Assembly: GCF_947623445.1 (NCBI RefSeq)
Contig: NC_135245.1
Location: 20,219,501 to 20,283,500, forward strand
DNA: 64,000 nucleotides
DNA from: Clavelina lepadiformis
Lineage: Eukaryota; Chordata; Ascidiacea; Aplousobranchia; Clavelinidae
Direction of reading: 5' to 3'
Shown: positions 11,424 to 24,303 of the stretch, one piece after another
How the letters are laid out: every line of letters begins with the position of its first letter
Numbering within the stretch: position 1 is the stretch's first letter
Made by a program: the position numbers and the translations under genes
Notes under the pieces: generated by a model
Seen by the model: only the letters and a program-made list of their open reading frames with translations
Databases searched by the model: none
Told to the model about the DNA's origin: nothing

Positions 11424-13820
11424 ATGAAGGTTCTGCTCATCTACGTTCTGCTTTCTCTCCTCGCTGTTGTTTATACCAAACCAAGTGAAAGGCGAAATAT
11501 CGCTGACTCTGGCCATTTAGAAGCAGAGAAAGACATCTTGATCGACGCGTGCCCGCGCATAAAGAAGCCGCTGGACCCCCTTAAATACAAACTTCTACCC
11601 ACGTTGATTGACGACCAGATGGAGATGTGTTGTGGCTGCGACGATGGGGAGTTGAACGTGGGTCCTTGCACGTAAGTCCAGTTTGGTTGATTCTGCGATA
11701 AACGTTTTAACTCGCTCTTTGTTGGTCTTACGTAGCTGGGTACTCACCGCCTGCTTTTTATGCTGACTGTGTGTGACTTTCCCTAGACCGGGCAAACCAG
11801 AAACCACCCGATGCGTTCCATGTCCAGATGGAACTTATAACGATGAACTGGCTCATAACAAGACACAATGCAAGCGACATGTTAACATCGCCTGCCCACC
11901 AGATCGTATTCACGTAGATGGCGGCAAAACAGAACAGCACAGGTGAGCATAGAACCAACTTAACATCAATATTTTGGTTATCATTGCCGCATCACATCAT
12001 TGCAACAATATTGTTTTCAATTTCTACTAAATAGATGTGATTGCCGCGAAGGATCATTTCTTCACAACGGGAAGTGTCGGCCCCATACCCCATGCCCCGA
12101 TCACTATGGGGTGAAGATCAGGGGGAATTTTGAACGGGACACCGTTTGTGAGGAATGTCGCGTCGGCTACAATTCTCCTGACGTGTCTGCAACCGCTATT
12201 TGCACCTTAATGTCGTGAGTTACTTTGTTCACAGTGACAAATTGTCATTGATAGGTCGCCGTAAGTTAATTTGTTGTTTCTTTGATCTTCAAGGTTTCGT
12301 ACTACTCGGACTTCTGACGTCACCGAGCCTCCCCGGTCAATAACCTCCCATCAATCCCCACCCCCCATTTCTGAGAACCCGAAAAGTGAGCCTGGCAACA
12401 AAGGTGAGTCAGTTGACAACAACGGTGGAATTGGAATCGCGCTTATTCTTGTCCTCATCTTCATCCCCATCTTTGCCGCCGTCATTGTTGTGCTGCTGTG
12501 TTGCTGCAAAAGGAAACTTGTGAGTAGCTACCGCTGTAAGGTTCATTTTTTAACTGATGTTTGTCTTGGGTCAGATAGATTTGCAGTTAAAGTATTTGTT
12601 TGTGTTTTTTTTTCTTCATGAAGCCGAAACGTTTCAGAAACTTCTTGTCGCGTAACAATCGAACTGAAGGCGTGGAAGCCAAAGAAAACGAGGCTGGACA
12701 ATTGTAAGTCCCTTTTTGAAACTTTTCACAGCAATTGTTTTGTGAATTTATCAATTGCTTTTACCTTATCGTGCACTGCCACTGTCAGTACCTTGGTAAC
12801 TTCATTGAATGTGGTTGGTGGCCAAATGTCTGTGCCAAAGTCTGTCAAGTATCAAGTAGTAAATAAACGACTTTAAACTAAGACTGGATTCGAACGACGC
12901 GTTCAACAAAGGCTCCCGAAACATCTCCATCGCGTCTTTTTCCAACGTGGACGAGGATGAAGATGTAAAACGATCGGAAGATCTACAGCAGAAACCATTT
13001 TCTGTGAAGGGATCTTCTAAACTTGAAGTAAGTTTGCGTGACTCGCCCAAACCCAGGTTTAGGGTCCATGGCATTAGTCATGCCTACTGGCTCAGCTGTT
13101 AACAACATACACATGGTTTCTAGAACGTTAAAGATTACGAGGTCGTCGAATGCCACAGTTTACAGTTCAGTGCACCCGTTGCTGAAGATGGACTGGTGAA
13201 AGCACGTCCGACATCAGCAGGACCTAGCGCATCATCTTTATCTGGACATAGGGCGTCTTATTCTCTGACATTTTCTGATCAATTCACAAGAAAAAGTAGG
13301 TTTTTTACTTGATTCAGCTTAAACAAATATTTTGTTTTCCAGTGAATTTGTAGACCGAAACTCTCTTACGACATCTTATGGTTGTATCACTAAACCTTTA
13401 CTTTTATCCAGTGCGGGATTTAGGCAACGACTTATCCGAAGCGTTTAGTCCGCAGGATATAAACCTTTTCTACCGCAAATTTTCAAAAGCAAAATATCCA
13501 GAGAACGTGATCCACTATATAGAGCTTGGACCAGGTGAGTGAAATGAAAGAAAACTTTGCCAGTAAGCAACGTTCGGGCTTAAGTTTTTAGTTTAATATA
13601 TTCAGACCGACCACGACCCTCCGAAAAATTCATCAAACTTTTTAACGAGCTGATGAAACATGGGGAGGATCATTTCAACTCAAAACTAATCCACGGATTC
13701 TTCGAGAAGAAAGATTGGATGACGTATGCGCTGGTGGTTGAGGAGAAATTCCCGGAACTCCGGATCGCATCCGATAAAAACTCTCCTCATTATAGCCGTG
13801 CAGATACTTCTCAGTCTTAA
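11424..13820 (+). CDS. TNF-receptor-superfamily-like transmembrane receptor with death fold (TNFR B)
   Basis: Nine exons: 11424-11671, 11787-11942, 12035-12214, 12294-12519, 12624-12703, 12883-13027, 13124-13295, 13412-13534, 13606-13820. All introns are GT..AG and the total is 515 codons (514 aa). Residues 1-18 form a signal peptide (MKVLLIYVLLSLLAVVYT). The ectodomain has cysteine-rich TNFR blocks over exons 1-3: MCCGCDDG, RCVPCPDGTYNDE, TQCKRH, RCDCREGSFLHNGKCRPHTPC, DTVCEECRVGY. A Pro/Ser/Thr stalk leads to the membrane span at about 240-266, followed by CCCKRKL as a stop-transfer signal. The cytoplasmic part has a basic/acidic linker and a Ser-rich stretch, then a death-fold region at about 403-495 (MRDLGNDLSEAFSPQDIN..., KFIKLFNELMKHGEDHF...). 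From base ~11537 through the 3' flank to ~14328 it is almost the same as TNFR C, introns included; upstream of that point the two differ completely. It is a probable receptor of extracellular cytokine-like ligands; the ligand is unknown. Confidence 0.9.
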
Positions 13821-16553
13821 TATAGTTCTCATGGAATTTTAAAAACACAATCCACAGGTTTCCGTTGCTGCTGAGAGAAGCGAATTTCTTTTTTGCTTTA
13901 TGCGCAGTTCTCTGTACTTCCTATTCTGCTCTGATGTTTCCTCTTTTAAAATATTTTGTTCTCATTTACCGTGAAAGAAGTTTAAACCTGTGTATGAGTT
14001 AACATACTTATATCGCCTTATGTGTTTATCACAGGTATCAGTTACATCTTTTTATGGCAAACTACAGGTTATTTCGTTATGTATTGTGACGTAGTACATT
14101 CGTCTTTAAACTTAAACTGGACAAGTTTCCTAAAAAAGTAAAACGATGAAACCAGGATTTTGATCGTTTTTAATTATTTTTATTTATCTTTTTATTGTTC
14201 ACTCAACTTCCGCTGTTTTTTACTTTTTGTACTTTTTTAAATTTCACAACACCATTTGTGTTGAATATTTTTCTATCAAACGTTTTTGCTTTCTTTCCTA
14301 TTGAAACTTTTCCAGATGCCAAACCGCTTTATTGTAATAAAGTCTTCCCATCAAAAGAAATTGTTCTATCCTGTGCCTGGATTCTTATGCAGAGCTGTAT
14401 TACAACCACGTGTCTATTGTATCATAAGTCGGCTTTCAATATCTACACCTGCACCGGCATAACCACATGAGAGATAGTGGGCTAAAAATGGAAACGTGTT
14501 CATAAATGTGTCAATGTTTGAAGTACAGATTCCCAGCCAATAGTTTTCGTACCTTTTGGGGGAACGAGGTTAGACTTCAAGGGATACAAAACGCACTTTC
14601 TGACCTGTTTGCATTAGCAAGGACTTCATCAATATACTACAGGGTTACGAGATGAGCGCTGCACCGACACAAAGGCACATCGGACGAAACAGATTGAGAG
14701 TCCTTGCTTCCTCTTCGGATGATTTTGAGGGTTGGAGTTGGCTTGGACGTCATATTATTAAAACAATCGATGTGATTGCCAAACAATTTTAGTCAGGATT
14801 TTCATCGCCGAATTTAAATTATCCAGGCTTTGGTATTAAGGTAGAGACCCTGCTCTTATACAACAGTGATACCGGTGAGATGTTGGTGGTTTTGTGAAAT
14901 GCCAAACGTCATGTATTGCAAAAACCTGAGCGAGCAGAGGAAACTACACGCACGACAACACACAATACTCAGCAATATGTAAAGGCAATTATATTTCTCT
15001 GTATGTGGGGATTATGTTGAACAACTATTACTCGTTGATGTGACGCAGAAGCGCAGTAGCCTAAAGCACGTTCAAGACAAGAGTGGGACTGAGTTAAGAT
15101 TATAAAGATGAACATCGTCATAAAGATCAAGTAATTTCCAGAGCATAATACACTTTATACCTATGTGGTAAGATGTATGACGTATTATGTGATGCTCCTG
15201 CTTTGAATAATAAAGACATTGAAAAGTTTCGGTACAGTGTGCAGTGTCTCCTGCTTAGTGCAATTAAGCAACCTGAAGCGAGAAACCTGCCAGTTTCACC
15301 GTGGGGATTCCACTGCAAAATCATTCCCTTTTTACAAAGATTGGTTTGAACCAGCAGCAATGTCTCTTTGCTCGACGACAAAACCTCAAATGATAAATAA
15401 TTTAATTTCTGAGCTTGGAAATGTCTATACTACTCGCAACTTCTGTAAACAAATAACAATATGTTGGAATGATGAAATGGGCACTGATAGAGTTGGCAAC
15501 AGTGCAGAGTTTTCATAACGTAAAGAAACACGAGTAAGACGCCGGCATTGCCCAAAAATACCGCCACCATGCGGTCTAACCTTGATAGCACTCACGACGC
15601 TCGCTTATACCGCAATATAGTCACGCCATTATGACGTGACCAACGTGAAAAACAACTCCACTTCCATCAGCTTTTAGTTACAAAACGCAGATGAAAGTTT
15701 CACGTATAAGCGAATAAGACTATAATTTAACAAGCATAATTGCAGACAAGTATGAGAATGCATTCGTGGAACCAACAAGAAAACTGTGCTTTAGTATCGA
15801 TTAGTGCTTTGATATGAACAAGTCTATAGGTTAATTGATAGGTTGGCAAGTTTATCGGTAGCCGAATTTTATCAAAGAAAGTTGTTGCTTGACTAAGCAT
15901 AAATGTTTCTTATTGAAAACGAACTGTGGCAACTGTCTTGTTTCCAAATAAAGCCAAAACCTGGAAATTTTTGCTTAACTTCGTAATTTCTCGTTCACTT
16001 GCCGTTGGTGACGTCATCACACGCAATAATTCGCCTGCACAAAGAGCGGTCACGGCCAAGTTGAGTTTGGTTTGTCCCGATTAGTTGCTACAGACTTATC
16101 AGGTCGTCGTTTGAACTAAGTTAAGTTTAAACTACTTGGCCGTATGTCGGTATCGTTGCCTTAACACTATTTTATTAGCACGTGGCACGTTTTATGTTCT
16201 TCAGACTTTGTCGCATTTTTCTTGTTTGCTGAAAGGAGAACTTTAGCGTCACAGCACAACAACATGTTTATTGCAGAGTTGTGTGAGATACCAGCAATGA
16301 TGAAATAAACATCAAAGCAAGCCCGATAACTCGCGTCGATGAGGTTGTTTGGCAACATCCGAACTCCTCAGGGCCCACATCCGTATTTAGCAAACGACAA
16401 AGCACTGAAGTATGAAAGGTTGTGCATCTGGGTCAAAACATGGAAAATTACTGGAAATATTCGAATAAAATGTTGCAGAGGGAGCTGCAGGGTTCATTGA
16501 TCACGGAGCACTACAAAATGGTCGATGGTCTAACCAATAAGCTACAATGTCAG
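13821..16553. other. TNFR B 3' flank and intergenic DNA
   Basis: Bases 13821 to about 14328 are a close copy of the TNFR C 3' flank (20278 to about 20800) and contain an AATAAA at 14336-14341 just past the shared part. The remaining ~2.2 kb holds only short ORFs without domains, and no gene can be supported. Confidence 0.6.
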
Positions 16554-17890
16554 GGTTTATTGGTTCCGTGAGATAATAAGTTACAAAAATGATATCCACT
16601 TCGTTCGTGAAACATGTGCAATATAGTTGTCGTTTCTGTGCCAATTTTAATCGAGTTCAGCATTTATATCAGCTAATATTTGACTTCATATACAACGATA
16701 TAATAAAAAGATTTTAATTTGTGCTTCCCCTGATGTTCGACTTTTCAGTTTTTATCAAAGATGCCGCTTCTCTTTCCTATAAAGTATTTTTTGTGACACA
16801 ATAAGCGAAACACAGGCACTTGTTCGACGTTTGGTCACCGCGGGACCGCCTAGATAAATGTGATTGATGACGTAGTTATATTTTTTTGCAACGCAAGACA
16901 CTGTCGGTCGTGAGATAATCGCATTTTAGCCACACATTTGTAAGGTTACTTCAGGACACCCGCATTTTAATGGCTAAAAATTACGCCACAGGCTTCAGTG
17001 TGCTCTTATGTAAACCATTATATATAACAACGTATATAAGCTCAAAGAACCCAAAACGTATGACCTGATAAAATCTTCCGATATTACGAAACGTTTAGAA
17101 CCTACGAAGTAACATTCGGTCACGTTTAATCAATCGTGTCGTAGACAGAGATTGTTTGCGCTGATAGGCTTGGACCAAGTCAAGAACGAAGAGTTTACCG
17201 TGTTTGTATCTTGGCGTCGAACAGCTGTAGGTCACGTGACACACACTTGACCTAGGATAACCTAATTTAAAATCCAAAGTATGCTGAGGTAACCCAGTGG
17301 AGCCAAAGAAAGCAAATTCATAAGGTTTATACATCTAAGGCGTTGCTTGTGGTCAGCGCGAACGTTCAGTGTTTAAGCGGGTCCTTTCCCATCCATGGTG
17401 TAACAATGCTAATGAATACATGTTAATAACCAGTTAAACATAGTTTAGTTGAAGGTTGCTATAAGTCAACATACATCAGTTGTTTTACTTTGAGAAAACT
17501 CTCTTATCACATTCTTTAAGAAGCAAGAGCTTTGTACAGCTTTTTGTTGTGTTGCAGCATTGTAACTTGAAGCCATAAATTGTTGCCTGATCGTGTTTCA
17601 AAGTTGTGCTCTCACTGACGCTACAAATTGGATAAACCTTTAAAAAACCTTTACATTTTCGCATCAAAATCTAATTATTTCAAACCAGACTTTCGCAAAA
17701 CTTGAAGTTGCTTCTGATTGCTGTTCTGTTGCTAATACTTGGGTAAGTTACAAAAGATTAACCATAACAATACACTGTTTGCTGGTAACCTTTTGTTTCA
17801 CAGCCAAAAAAAGCTGTTTGGTAATGCTTGGAATGTACATATTTTCTGTTATTATCTTCGTTTAACTGATTTCCTGCCTTTGTACAAAAA
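16554..17890. repeat. Duplicated upstream block of TNFR C (paired with 31522-32890)
   Basis: The sequence from GGGTTTATTGG at about 16554 up to the ATG of TNFR C is matched along its length by 31522-32890 in front of pseudogene D. It differs entirely from the sequence in front of TNFR B. It is therefore the left part of a large duplicated block and holds the promoter of TNFR C. A minus-strand ORF of 79 codons (17095-17334) is open in both copies; see the findings. Confidence 0.8.
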
Positions 17891-20277
17891 ATGCGAGTTT
17901 TCCTCATTTGTGCTGCGATTGTTTCGGTAACTTTTCCCCTCGGCCGACCAGGGGAAAGTCCCCATGTAGCTATGTCAGACCATCAAAAGGCGGAAGAAGA
18001 TTTCTTGATCGACGCGTGCCCGCGCATAAAGAAGCCGCTGGACCCCCTTAAATACAAACTTCTACCCACGTTGATTGACGGCCAGATGGAGATGTGTTGT
18101 GGCTGCGACGATGGGGAGTTGAACGTGGGTCCTTGCACGTAAGACCAGTTTGGTTGATTCTGCGATAAACATTTTAACTCGCTCTTTGTTGGTCTTACGT
18201 AGCTGGGTACTCACCGCCTGCTTTTTATACTGACTGTGTGTGACTTTCCCTAGACCTGGCAAACCAGAAACCACGCGATGCGTTCCATGTCCAGACAGAA
18301 CTTATAACGCTGAACTGGCTCATAACAAGACACAATGCAAGCGACATGTACTTAACATGGTCTGCCCACCAGATCGTATTCTCGTAGATGGCGGCAAAAC
18401 AGAACAGCACAGGTGAGCATAGAATCAACTTAACATCAATATTTTGGTTATCATTGCCGCATCACATCATGGCAACAATACTGTTTTCAATTTCTACTAA
18501 ATAGATGTGATTGCCGCGAAGGATCATTTCTTCACAACGGGAAGTGTCGGCCCCATATCCCATGCCCCGATCACTATGGGGTGAAGATCAGGGGGAATTT
18601 TGAACGGGACACCGTTTGTGAGAAATGTCGCGTCGGCTACGATTCTCCTGACGTGTCTGCAACCGTTATTTGCACCTTAATATCGTGAGTTACTTTGTTC
18701 ACAGTGACAAATTGTCATTGATAGGTCGCCGTAAGTTAATTTTTTGTTTCTCTGATCTTCAAGGTATCGTACTACTCGGACTTCTGACGTCACCGAGCCT
18801 CCTCGGACAATAACCTCCCATCGATCCCCACCCCCCAGCTCTGAGAACCTGAAAAGTGAGCCTGACAACAACGGTGGAGTCGCGCTTATTCCTGTGATCT
18901 TCATCGTCATCTTTTTCGCCGTCATTGTTGTGCTGCTGTGTTGCTACAAAAGGATACTTGTGAGTAGCTATCGCTGTAACGTTCATTTTTTAACTGATGT
19001 TTGTCTTGGGTCAGATAGATTTGCAGGTAAATTATTTATTTGTGTTTTTTTTTCTTCGTATAGCCGAAACGTTTCAGAAACTTCTTGCCGCGTAACAATC
19101 GATCCGAAGGCGTGGAAGCCAAAGAAAACGAGGCTGGACAATTGTAAGTCCATTGAGTCAATTTTTCTTTCATTTTTGAAACTTTTCACAGCAATTTTTC
19201 ATGTGAATTCATCAATTGCTTTTACCTGATCGTGCACTGCCACTGTCAGTACCTTGGTAACTTCATTGAATGTGCTTGGTCGCGAAATGTCTGTGCCAAA
19301 GTCTGTCAAGCATCAATTAGTAAATAAACGACTTTAAACACAGACTGGATTCGAACGACGCGGTAAACAAAGGCTCCCGAAACATTTCCATCGCGTCTTT
19401 TTCCAACGTGGACGAGGATAAAGATGTAAAGCGATCAGATCTTCAACAGAAACCATCTTCTGTGAAGGGATCTTCTAAACTTGAAGTAAGTTTGCGTGAC
19501 TCGCCCAAACCCAGGTCTAGGGTCCATGGCATTAATCATGCCTACTGGCTCAGCTGTTAACAATATACACATGGTTTCTAGAACGTTAAAGATTACGAGG
19601 TCGTCGAATGCCACAGTTTACAGTTCAGTGCACCCGTTGCTGAAGATGGACTGGTGAAAGCACGACCGACATCAGCAGGACCCAGCGCGTCATCGTTATC
19701 CGGACATAGGGCGTCTTATTCTCTGACATTTTCTAATCAATTCACAAGAAAAAGTAGGTTTTTACTTGATTCAGCTTAAACAAATATTTTGTTTTCCAGT
19801 GAATTTGTAGACCAAAACTCTCTTACGACATCTTATGGTTGTATCACTAAACCTTTACTTTTATCCAGTGCGGGATTTAGGCAACGACTTATCCGAAGCG
19901 TTTAGTCCGCAGGATATCAACATTTTCTTCCGCAAATTTTCAAAAGCAAAATATCCAGAGAACGTGATCCACTATATAGAGCTTGGACCAGGTGAGTGAA
20001 ATGAAAGAAAACTTTGCCAGTAAGCAACGTTCGGGCTTAAGTTTTTAGTTCAATATATTCAGACCTACCACGACCCTCCGAAAAATTCATCAAACTTTTT
20101 AACGAGCTGATGAAACATGGGGAGGATCATTTCAACCCAAAACTAATCCACGGATGCTTCGAGAAGAAAGATTGGATGACGTATGCGCTGGTGGTTGAGG
20201 AGAAATTCCCGGAACTCCGGATCGCATCCTATAAAAACTCTCCTCATTATAGCCGTGCAGATGTTTCTCAGTCTTAA
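17891..20277 (+). CDS. TNF-receptor-superfamily-like transmembrane receptor with death fold (TNFR C)
   Basis: Nine exons: 17891-18138, 18254-18412, 18505-18684, 18764-18959, 19064-19143, 19344-19485, 19582-19753, 19869-19991, 20063-20277. They sum to 505 codons (504 aa) with the same intron phases as TNFR B. The N-terminus (MRVFLICAAIVSVTFPLG, then an acidic HQKAEEDF) differs from B and matches pseudogene D. From LIDACPRIKKPL onward the protein and the introns follow B closely. The ectodomain has the same TNFR cysteine blocks (CGCDDGELNVGPC, RCVPCPDRTY, CDCREGSFLHNGKC, DTVCEKCRVGY). The stalk and membrane exon is ten codons shorter than in B, but a span remains (VALIPVIFIVIFFAVIVVLL). The cytoplasmic death fold is nearly unchanged (HGEDHF, WMTYALVVEEKFPEL). 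Different promoter and signal peptide with the same receptor body suggest separate control of a shared function. Confidence 0.9.
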
Positions 20278-21165
20278 TATAGTTCTCATGGAATTTTAAA
20301 AACACAATCCACAGGTTTCCGTTGCTGCTGAGAGAAGCAAATTTCTTTTTTGCTTTATGCGCAGTTCTCTGTACTTCCTATCCTGCTCTGATGTTTCCTC
20401 TTTTAAAATATTTTGTTCTCATTTACCGTGAAAGAAGTTTAAACCTGTGTATGAGTTAACATACTTATATCGCCTTATGTGTTTATCACAGGTATCAGTT
20501 AGGCGACAAATGCTAAAGTTACATCTTTTTATGACAAACTACAGGTTATTACATTATGTATTGTGACGTAGTACATACGTCTTTAAACATAAACTGGACA
20601 AGTTCCTAAAAAAGTAAAACGATGAAACCAGGATTTTAATCGTTTTTAATTGTATTTATTTATCTTTTTACCCCTAGCTCAACTTACACTGTTTTATACT
20701 TATTGTGCTTTTTTAAATTTCACATTTGTGTTGAGTATTTTTCTATCAAATGGTTTTGCTTTCTTTTGCTTTCTATTTAAACTTTTCCAGGTGCCAAACG
20801 GTGACGTCAAACACCAAAAAAGTCATAAAATCTTTGTTTTATTATACAGTGAATTTACGAAAAGATTGATTACCAGAAATAATTTCCATGAGACTTGGCA
20901 AATTTTAGCCTAATTCTGCACGCGAACTGCTAGGGTAATTCCTAGGCTAGAAAACAACATCTTCTGATTGGTTTAAACATGTTTTCAAAGCTCTACGTAA
21001 GTATCCAACAAAATCATAGAGATCTTAGTTTTGGGTCCTTGACGCCTCAAGCAAAGACATTAGAGTAGGAATATTTAAGAAAATTTTCAACGAGATCATA
21101 TACACCGTTCCATGTTAAAGTACTATAATGTTCGCAACAATAAAACTGGTTCTGTATATTATCAG
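20278..21165. repeat. 3' flank of TNFR C, part of it shared with B and part with D
   Basis: Bases 20278 to about 20800 match the TNFR B 3' flank. From about 20902 the sequence matches 33484 onwards, behind pseudogene D, up to the piggyBac insertion point. No gene is visible. Confidence 0.75.
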
Positions 21166-21641
21166 CTTATATTTCGCTGGGTCCTGTTTAAGGAAATTAA
21201 ACGTATAAAACTTCCAAGACGGATATTTCTGCAAAACTTGGCAAAAGAACTTGGGATGATCTCTGTTAAAAGTTCCTCAATGCCTCGCTCTGCAGAAGAA
21301 GCATCTGCTAGTGGATATCAACAACCACCAACACGAAACTGTCAAGTCAGAGACCACTGCTAAAAAACGCTCTGTTGGCAGATGCCACAAATGTGAAACC
21401 TTGAATGTGTAGAAAATGCACTTCCAGTGTACAGCGTGTATGCAAAGGCTGCAAATGAAGTTTACTCGTACATTTTGACAATATATGTCACTTGTTTAGT
21501 GACGTTTGACTTGTTTGTGTTGCTATGTTAAAAAATGACGTAAATAAAACAGACTGTTCGACTCCAAAGTACATGCTGGGTGTCAAAATGACAACTTCCG
21601 TCGTTCAAGGTAAATCAAAGTTTCAGTCTTTCTAGTATTAA
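21166..21641 (+). mobile_element. piggyBac-type DNA transposon remnant, left end lost
   Basis: The right end has CTTTCTAGTATTAA, ending in the TTAA target at 21638-21641, and an inner GGTGTCAAAATGACA motif. Inside lies the C-terminal part of a piggyBac transposase reading frame (LPRRIFLQNLAKELGM..., ending in the Cys-rich stretch), now interrupted by a stop at 21361 and further decay. Compared with the copy at 33786-34832, the left terminal repeat and adjoining bases are deleted (junction about 21169/21170). Both copies sit at the same flanking sequence, so the insertion happened before the block duplication. Confidence 0.8.
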
Positions 21642-21749
21642 GTGTCAAATGTTTTATTTTGTTCTGCATAATAAAATAGTGTCATTTTATATACAGTTAC
21701 GTCATCATTTTTCAAAACCTAACAAATTTTCAAAGCATGGTAATCTATT

Positions 21750-24303
21750 TCACTCTCCACTCAAATCAATACCACCATCAACTTTCAAACAACTTCCAGT
21801 GATCATCGTTGCTTTGTCAGATGCCAGGAACAAGATGGCGTCGACCACTTCTTCCACTTTGATGTTTCTTTCGTTGAGTGGATGCATCTTGCCATAATCA
21901 GCAAACATCTCTTTGCTTTCCTTCTCCGTGAAACCGCCATTTACAAAGATGTTAGTTTCAACAAATGAAGGACTGCATGATGCACAAAAGAAAGATATTG
22001 AGGTTATAGTTTTCAAAAAACAAACAAACATAGACTTGTAACTGTACAACTTACTTCACTGCGTTTACTCTTATTCCACTTTTTGCAAGTTCTGTCGATA
22101 GAAATTATTTAGAACACGGTAAACGGTAGCGATGAAAGGTAAAACATTTCTTAGGATGCTTTGTAAGTGATAGGTTTAATATGCAGCAGACGATTGACAA
22201 CCACCATATTATCTGATCAATTTTACAGTATGTCTCATGATCACATTCATACAACATTTTACTAAATATCACAACATTATTCATATATGGGAACAGATGT
22301 CTTCATATCTCGCGAACTTACCGATTGCTGAAAACTTGGTGATATGATCACAAGCTGCTTTGCTGGCGCAGTAGATGGAACCGTAAGGCAAATTATAAGA
22401 CGTGCTTGCTATGCTTGATATGTTGACGATGTTTCCTGAGTCAGTTGAAGTCAGTTATAAAATGAATTTATTCATTTCTTTAAAATACCTTTTTTACCTT
22501 TAGTTTTCTCCAAATATGGAAGAGCAAGTTGAGTGAGATAAAGAACAGCTCTGACATTGACGTTGAAACATCGGTCAAATTGATCCAAAGTAAACTAAAA
22601 ATGGAACAAACCTCCAAAAATTAACGGGATTTTATCAGGGATAAAGTTATGAAAATACATTAAATTACGATTGATGATGAAAATATGGTGCCAGTGATAG
22701 TCTTCAACTCACTGTGGAGATTAGCACCGCAGGAAAAACGCCAGCGCTGTTGACCAAAACATGGATTTCTCCAAACTTATCAGCTGTCTCTTTTATAATC
22801 CTTTCCATGTCTTCTTGCTTTGATACGTCACCGACAACTTGCAGGATCTGCGATAATAAAATCTTATTTGTAGAAAAATAAGTAGAAGACGAAACATCTC
22901 ATAAAATTGCCCAAAATAATTTGTGCTTCTGATACACAATTTGTTTGCCCGGCCCCATTCCACCACAATGCATGTGGCCATCTACTGGCAAAAGACGAGA
23001 AGCAACTATGCAGTTGACCGTATCGAGGCTTCAAGTGGCAACGTAGTTAAAAATTCACAAAATTTTAATCAATCGTGCATAAAAGAAATCAATGTACGAT
23101 AAAAACGCAAAAAATAAGAGAAACAACCAAAGTTAGTGAGAACGAAGACAAAAGAAACAATAACAAAAAGAAGGCTGTGCAAATAGTTTGCCACACATCG
23201 CTTTATATTTTTCGATAAGTTGTTCATCACTTTCTGAATATGACTGTTTACGTTTCAATTTTTTAAACTCACATCTTTCGCTCCAAGCTTCTCACATTCA
23301 TCGGCAATTTGAGCAAGTCTTTCTTGATTAAGATCAATCAGGCTAAGCAAAGCTCCTTGCTTGGATAATTCCTTTGCTGTGGCTGCTCCAATGCCACTGG
23401 CTGCGCCTTTAGAAAGTATTGAAACAAAGATAATACTTGATTAAACAGAAACAAAACTACAATCATGTTAATTTAGAAAGTCGCAACTTTCAAAGTTATT
23501 CATACTTAGCAACACGTCATCAAGCACCAACACAACAGTTCAGAGCAAATTAAATACTTCCTTCGTTTTAAGCAAGTGCGCAGAAGAACACTTCCTGCGT
23601 TTTAAGCAAGTGCGCAGAAGAACACTTCCTTGGTTTTAAACAAGTGCGCAGAAGAACACTTCCTGCGTTTTAAGCAAGTGCGCAGAAGAACACTTCCTTG
23701 GTTTTAAACAAGTGCGCAGAAGAACACAAAAACAGCTGCGTCGCTCTTTTTCAGTTTTAAGGAGCGTGTAATGTGGAAAACTATTTTGCTAAAACAAACA
23801 GTTCTATTTTCTTTTGTAATTACATCGAAATATAAACAAAATATTTGAAACTTGCAAACTAAGCAGACGCAAAATATACCAGCATGACTAGAATGTATTT
23901 AAAAGAATACAGAAGGATCAATTTCTGCAATAAATGCTGCGCTTCTTGAAAGCGACCAAATCAATTTGTTGTAAGTGACCTTTAGAACAATACACCACTG
24001 CTTCAAAATCGGTGAGTAGATCATTGACTCAGTGCATGCTAAAGCCTGGGGTGGCAGGTAAGCAATTATGCAGCTGGTATTGAGAAATGATTTTAACGAA
24101 AAAGGTGGAATATAAGACAAACGCATCATTTGTCATATCAAATTGAAAACAATTTCGCACTTATGCGCGGTTCATGTACATTAGGTTATATACAAAGCTA
24201 TTTAATGTGACAATATATCGGCTTAATAATAATGATAAACTTTATACATTTGGAAATGCATCTCACCTGTTATTACGACAACTTTGGAAGCAAAATAGCT
24301 CAT
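21750..24303 (-). CDS. Classical short-chain dehydrogenase/reductase, copy 1 (probable NAD-type)
   Basis: Seven exons on the minus strand, in coding order: 24303-24267, 23406-23273, 22847-22713, 22594-22498, 22435-22322, 22091-22055, 21972-21750. The sum is 259 codons (258 aa), a normal classical-SDR length. Rossmann motif TGAASGIG at 12-19; acidic Asp37 at the end of beta-2 (LIDLNQERL), which in SDRs favours NAD(H); NSAG at 90-93 (usual form NNAG); Asn115; catalytic Ser142 (NISS), Tyr156 and Lys160 (YCASK); C-terminal GSCLKVDGG. No signal peptide or membrane segment, so a cytosolic oxidoreductase is expected; the substrate is unknown. The stop is TGA. An AATAAA on this strand is found only about 90 bases on, next to the piggyBac end (about 21653-21660). 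It has the same exon phases as all other copies of the array. Confidence 0.92.
23556..23725. repeat. 34-bp minisatellite, 5 copies, in intron 1 of SDR copy 1
   Basis: Five head-to-tail 34-bp units, each with a TTTTAA core followed by CAAGTGCGCAGAAGAAC. Two alternating variants (CTGCG and TTGG) form a higher-order pattern. The same unit occurs 2, 2, 4 and 1 times at the same intron position in SDR copies 2, 3, 4 and 5. Confidence 0.95.

Noticed and set aside
11111-11488. 125-codon plus-strand ORF before TNFR B
   Set aside because: Hydrophobic, AT-driven, ends inside TNFR B exon 1 in another frame, and has no counterpart in front of TNFR C.
11322-11958. Minus-strand ORFs across TNFR B exons (and 18062-18428 across TNFR C)
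   Set aside because: Antisense to well-supported spliced exons; they recur in both genes only because the DNA is duplicated.
23556-23725. CRISPR-like array
   Set aside because: Head-to-tail 34-bp units without spacers, inside an intron of a eukaryotic gene; it is a minisatellite.
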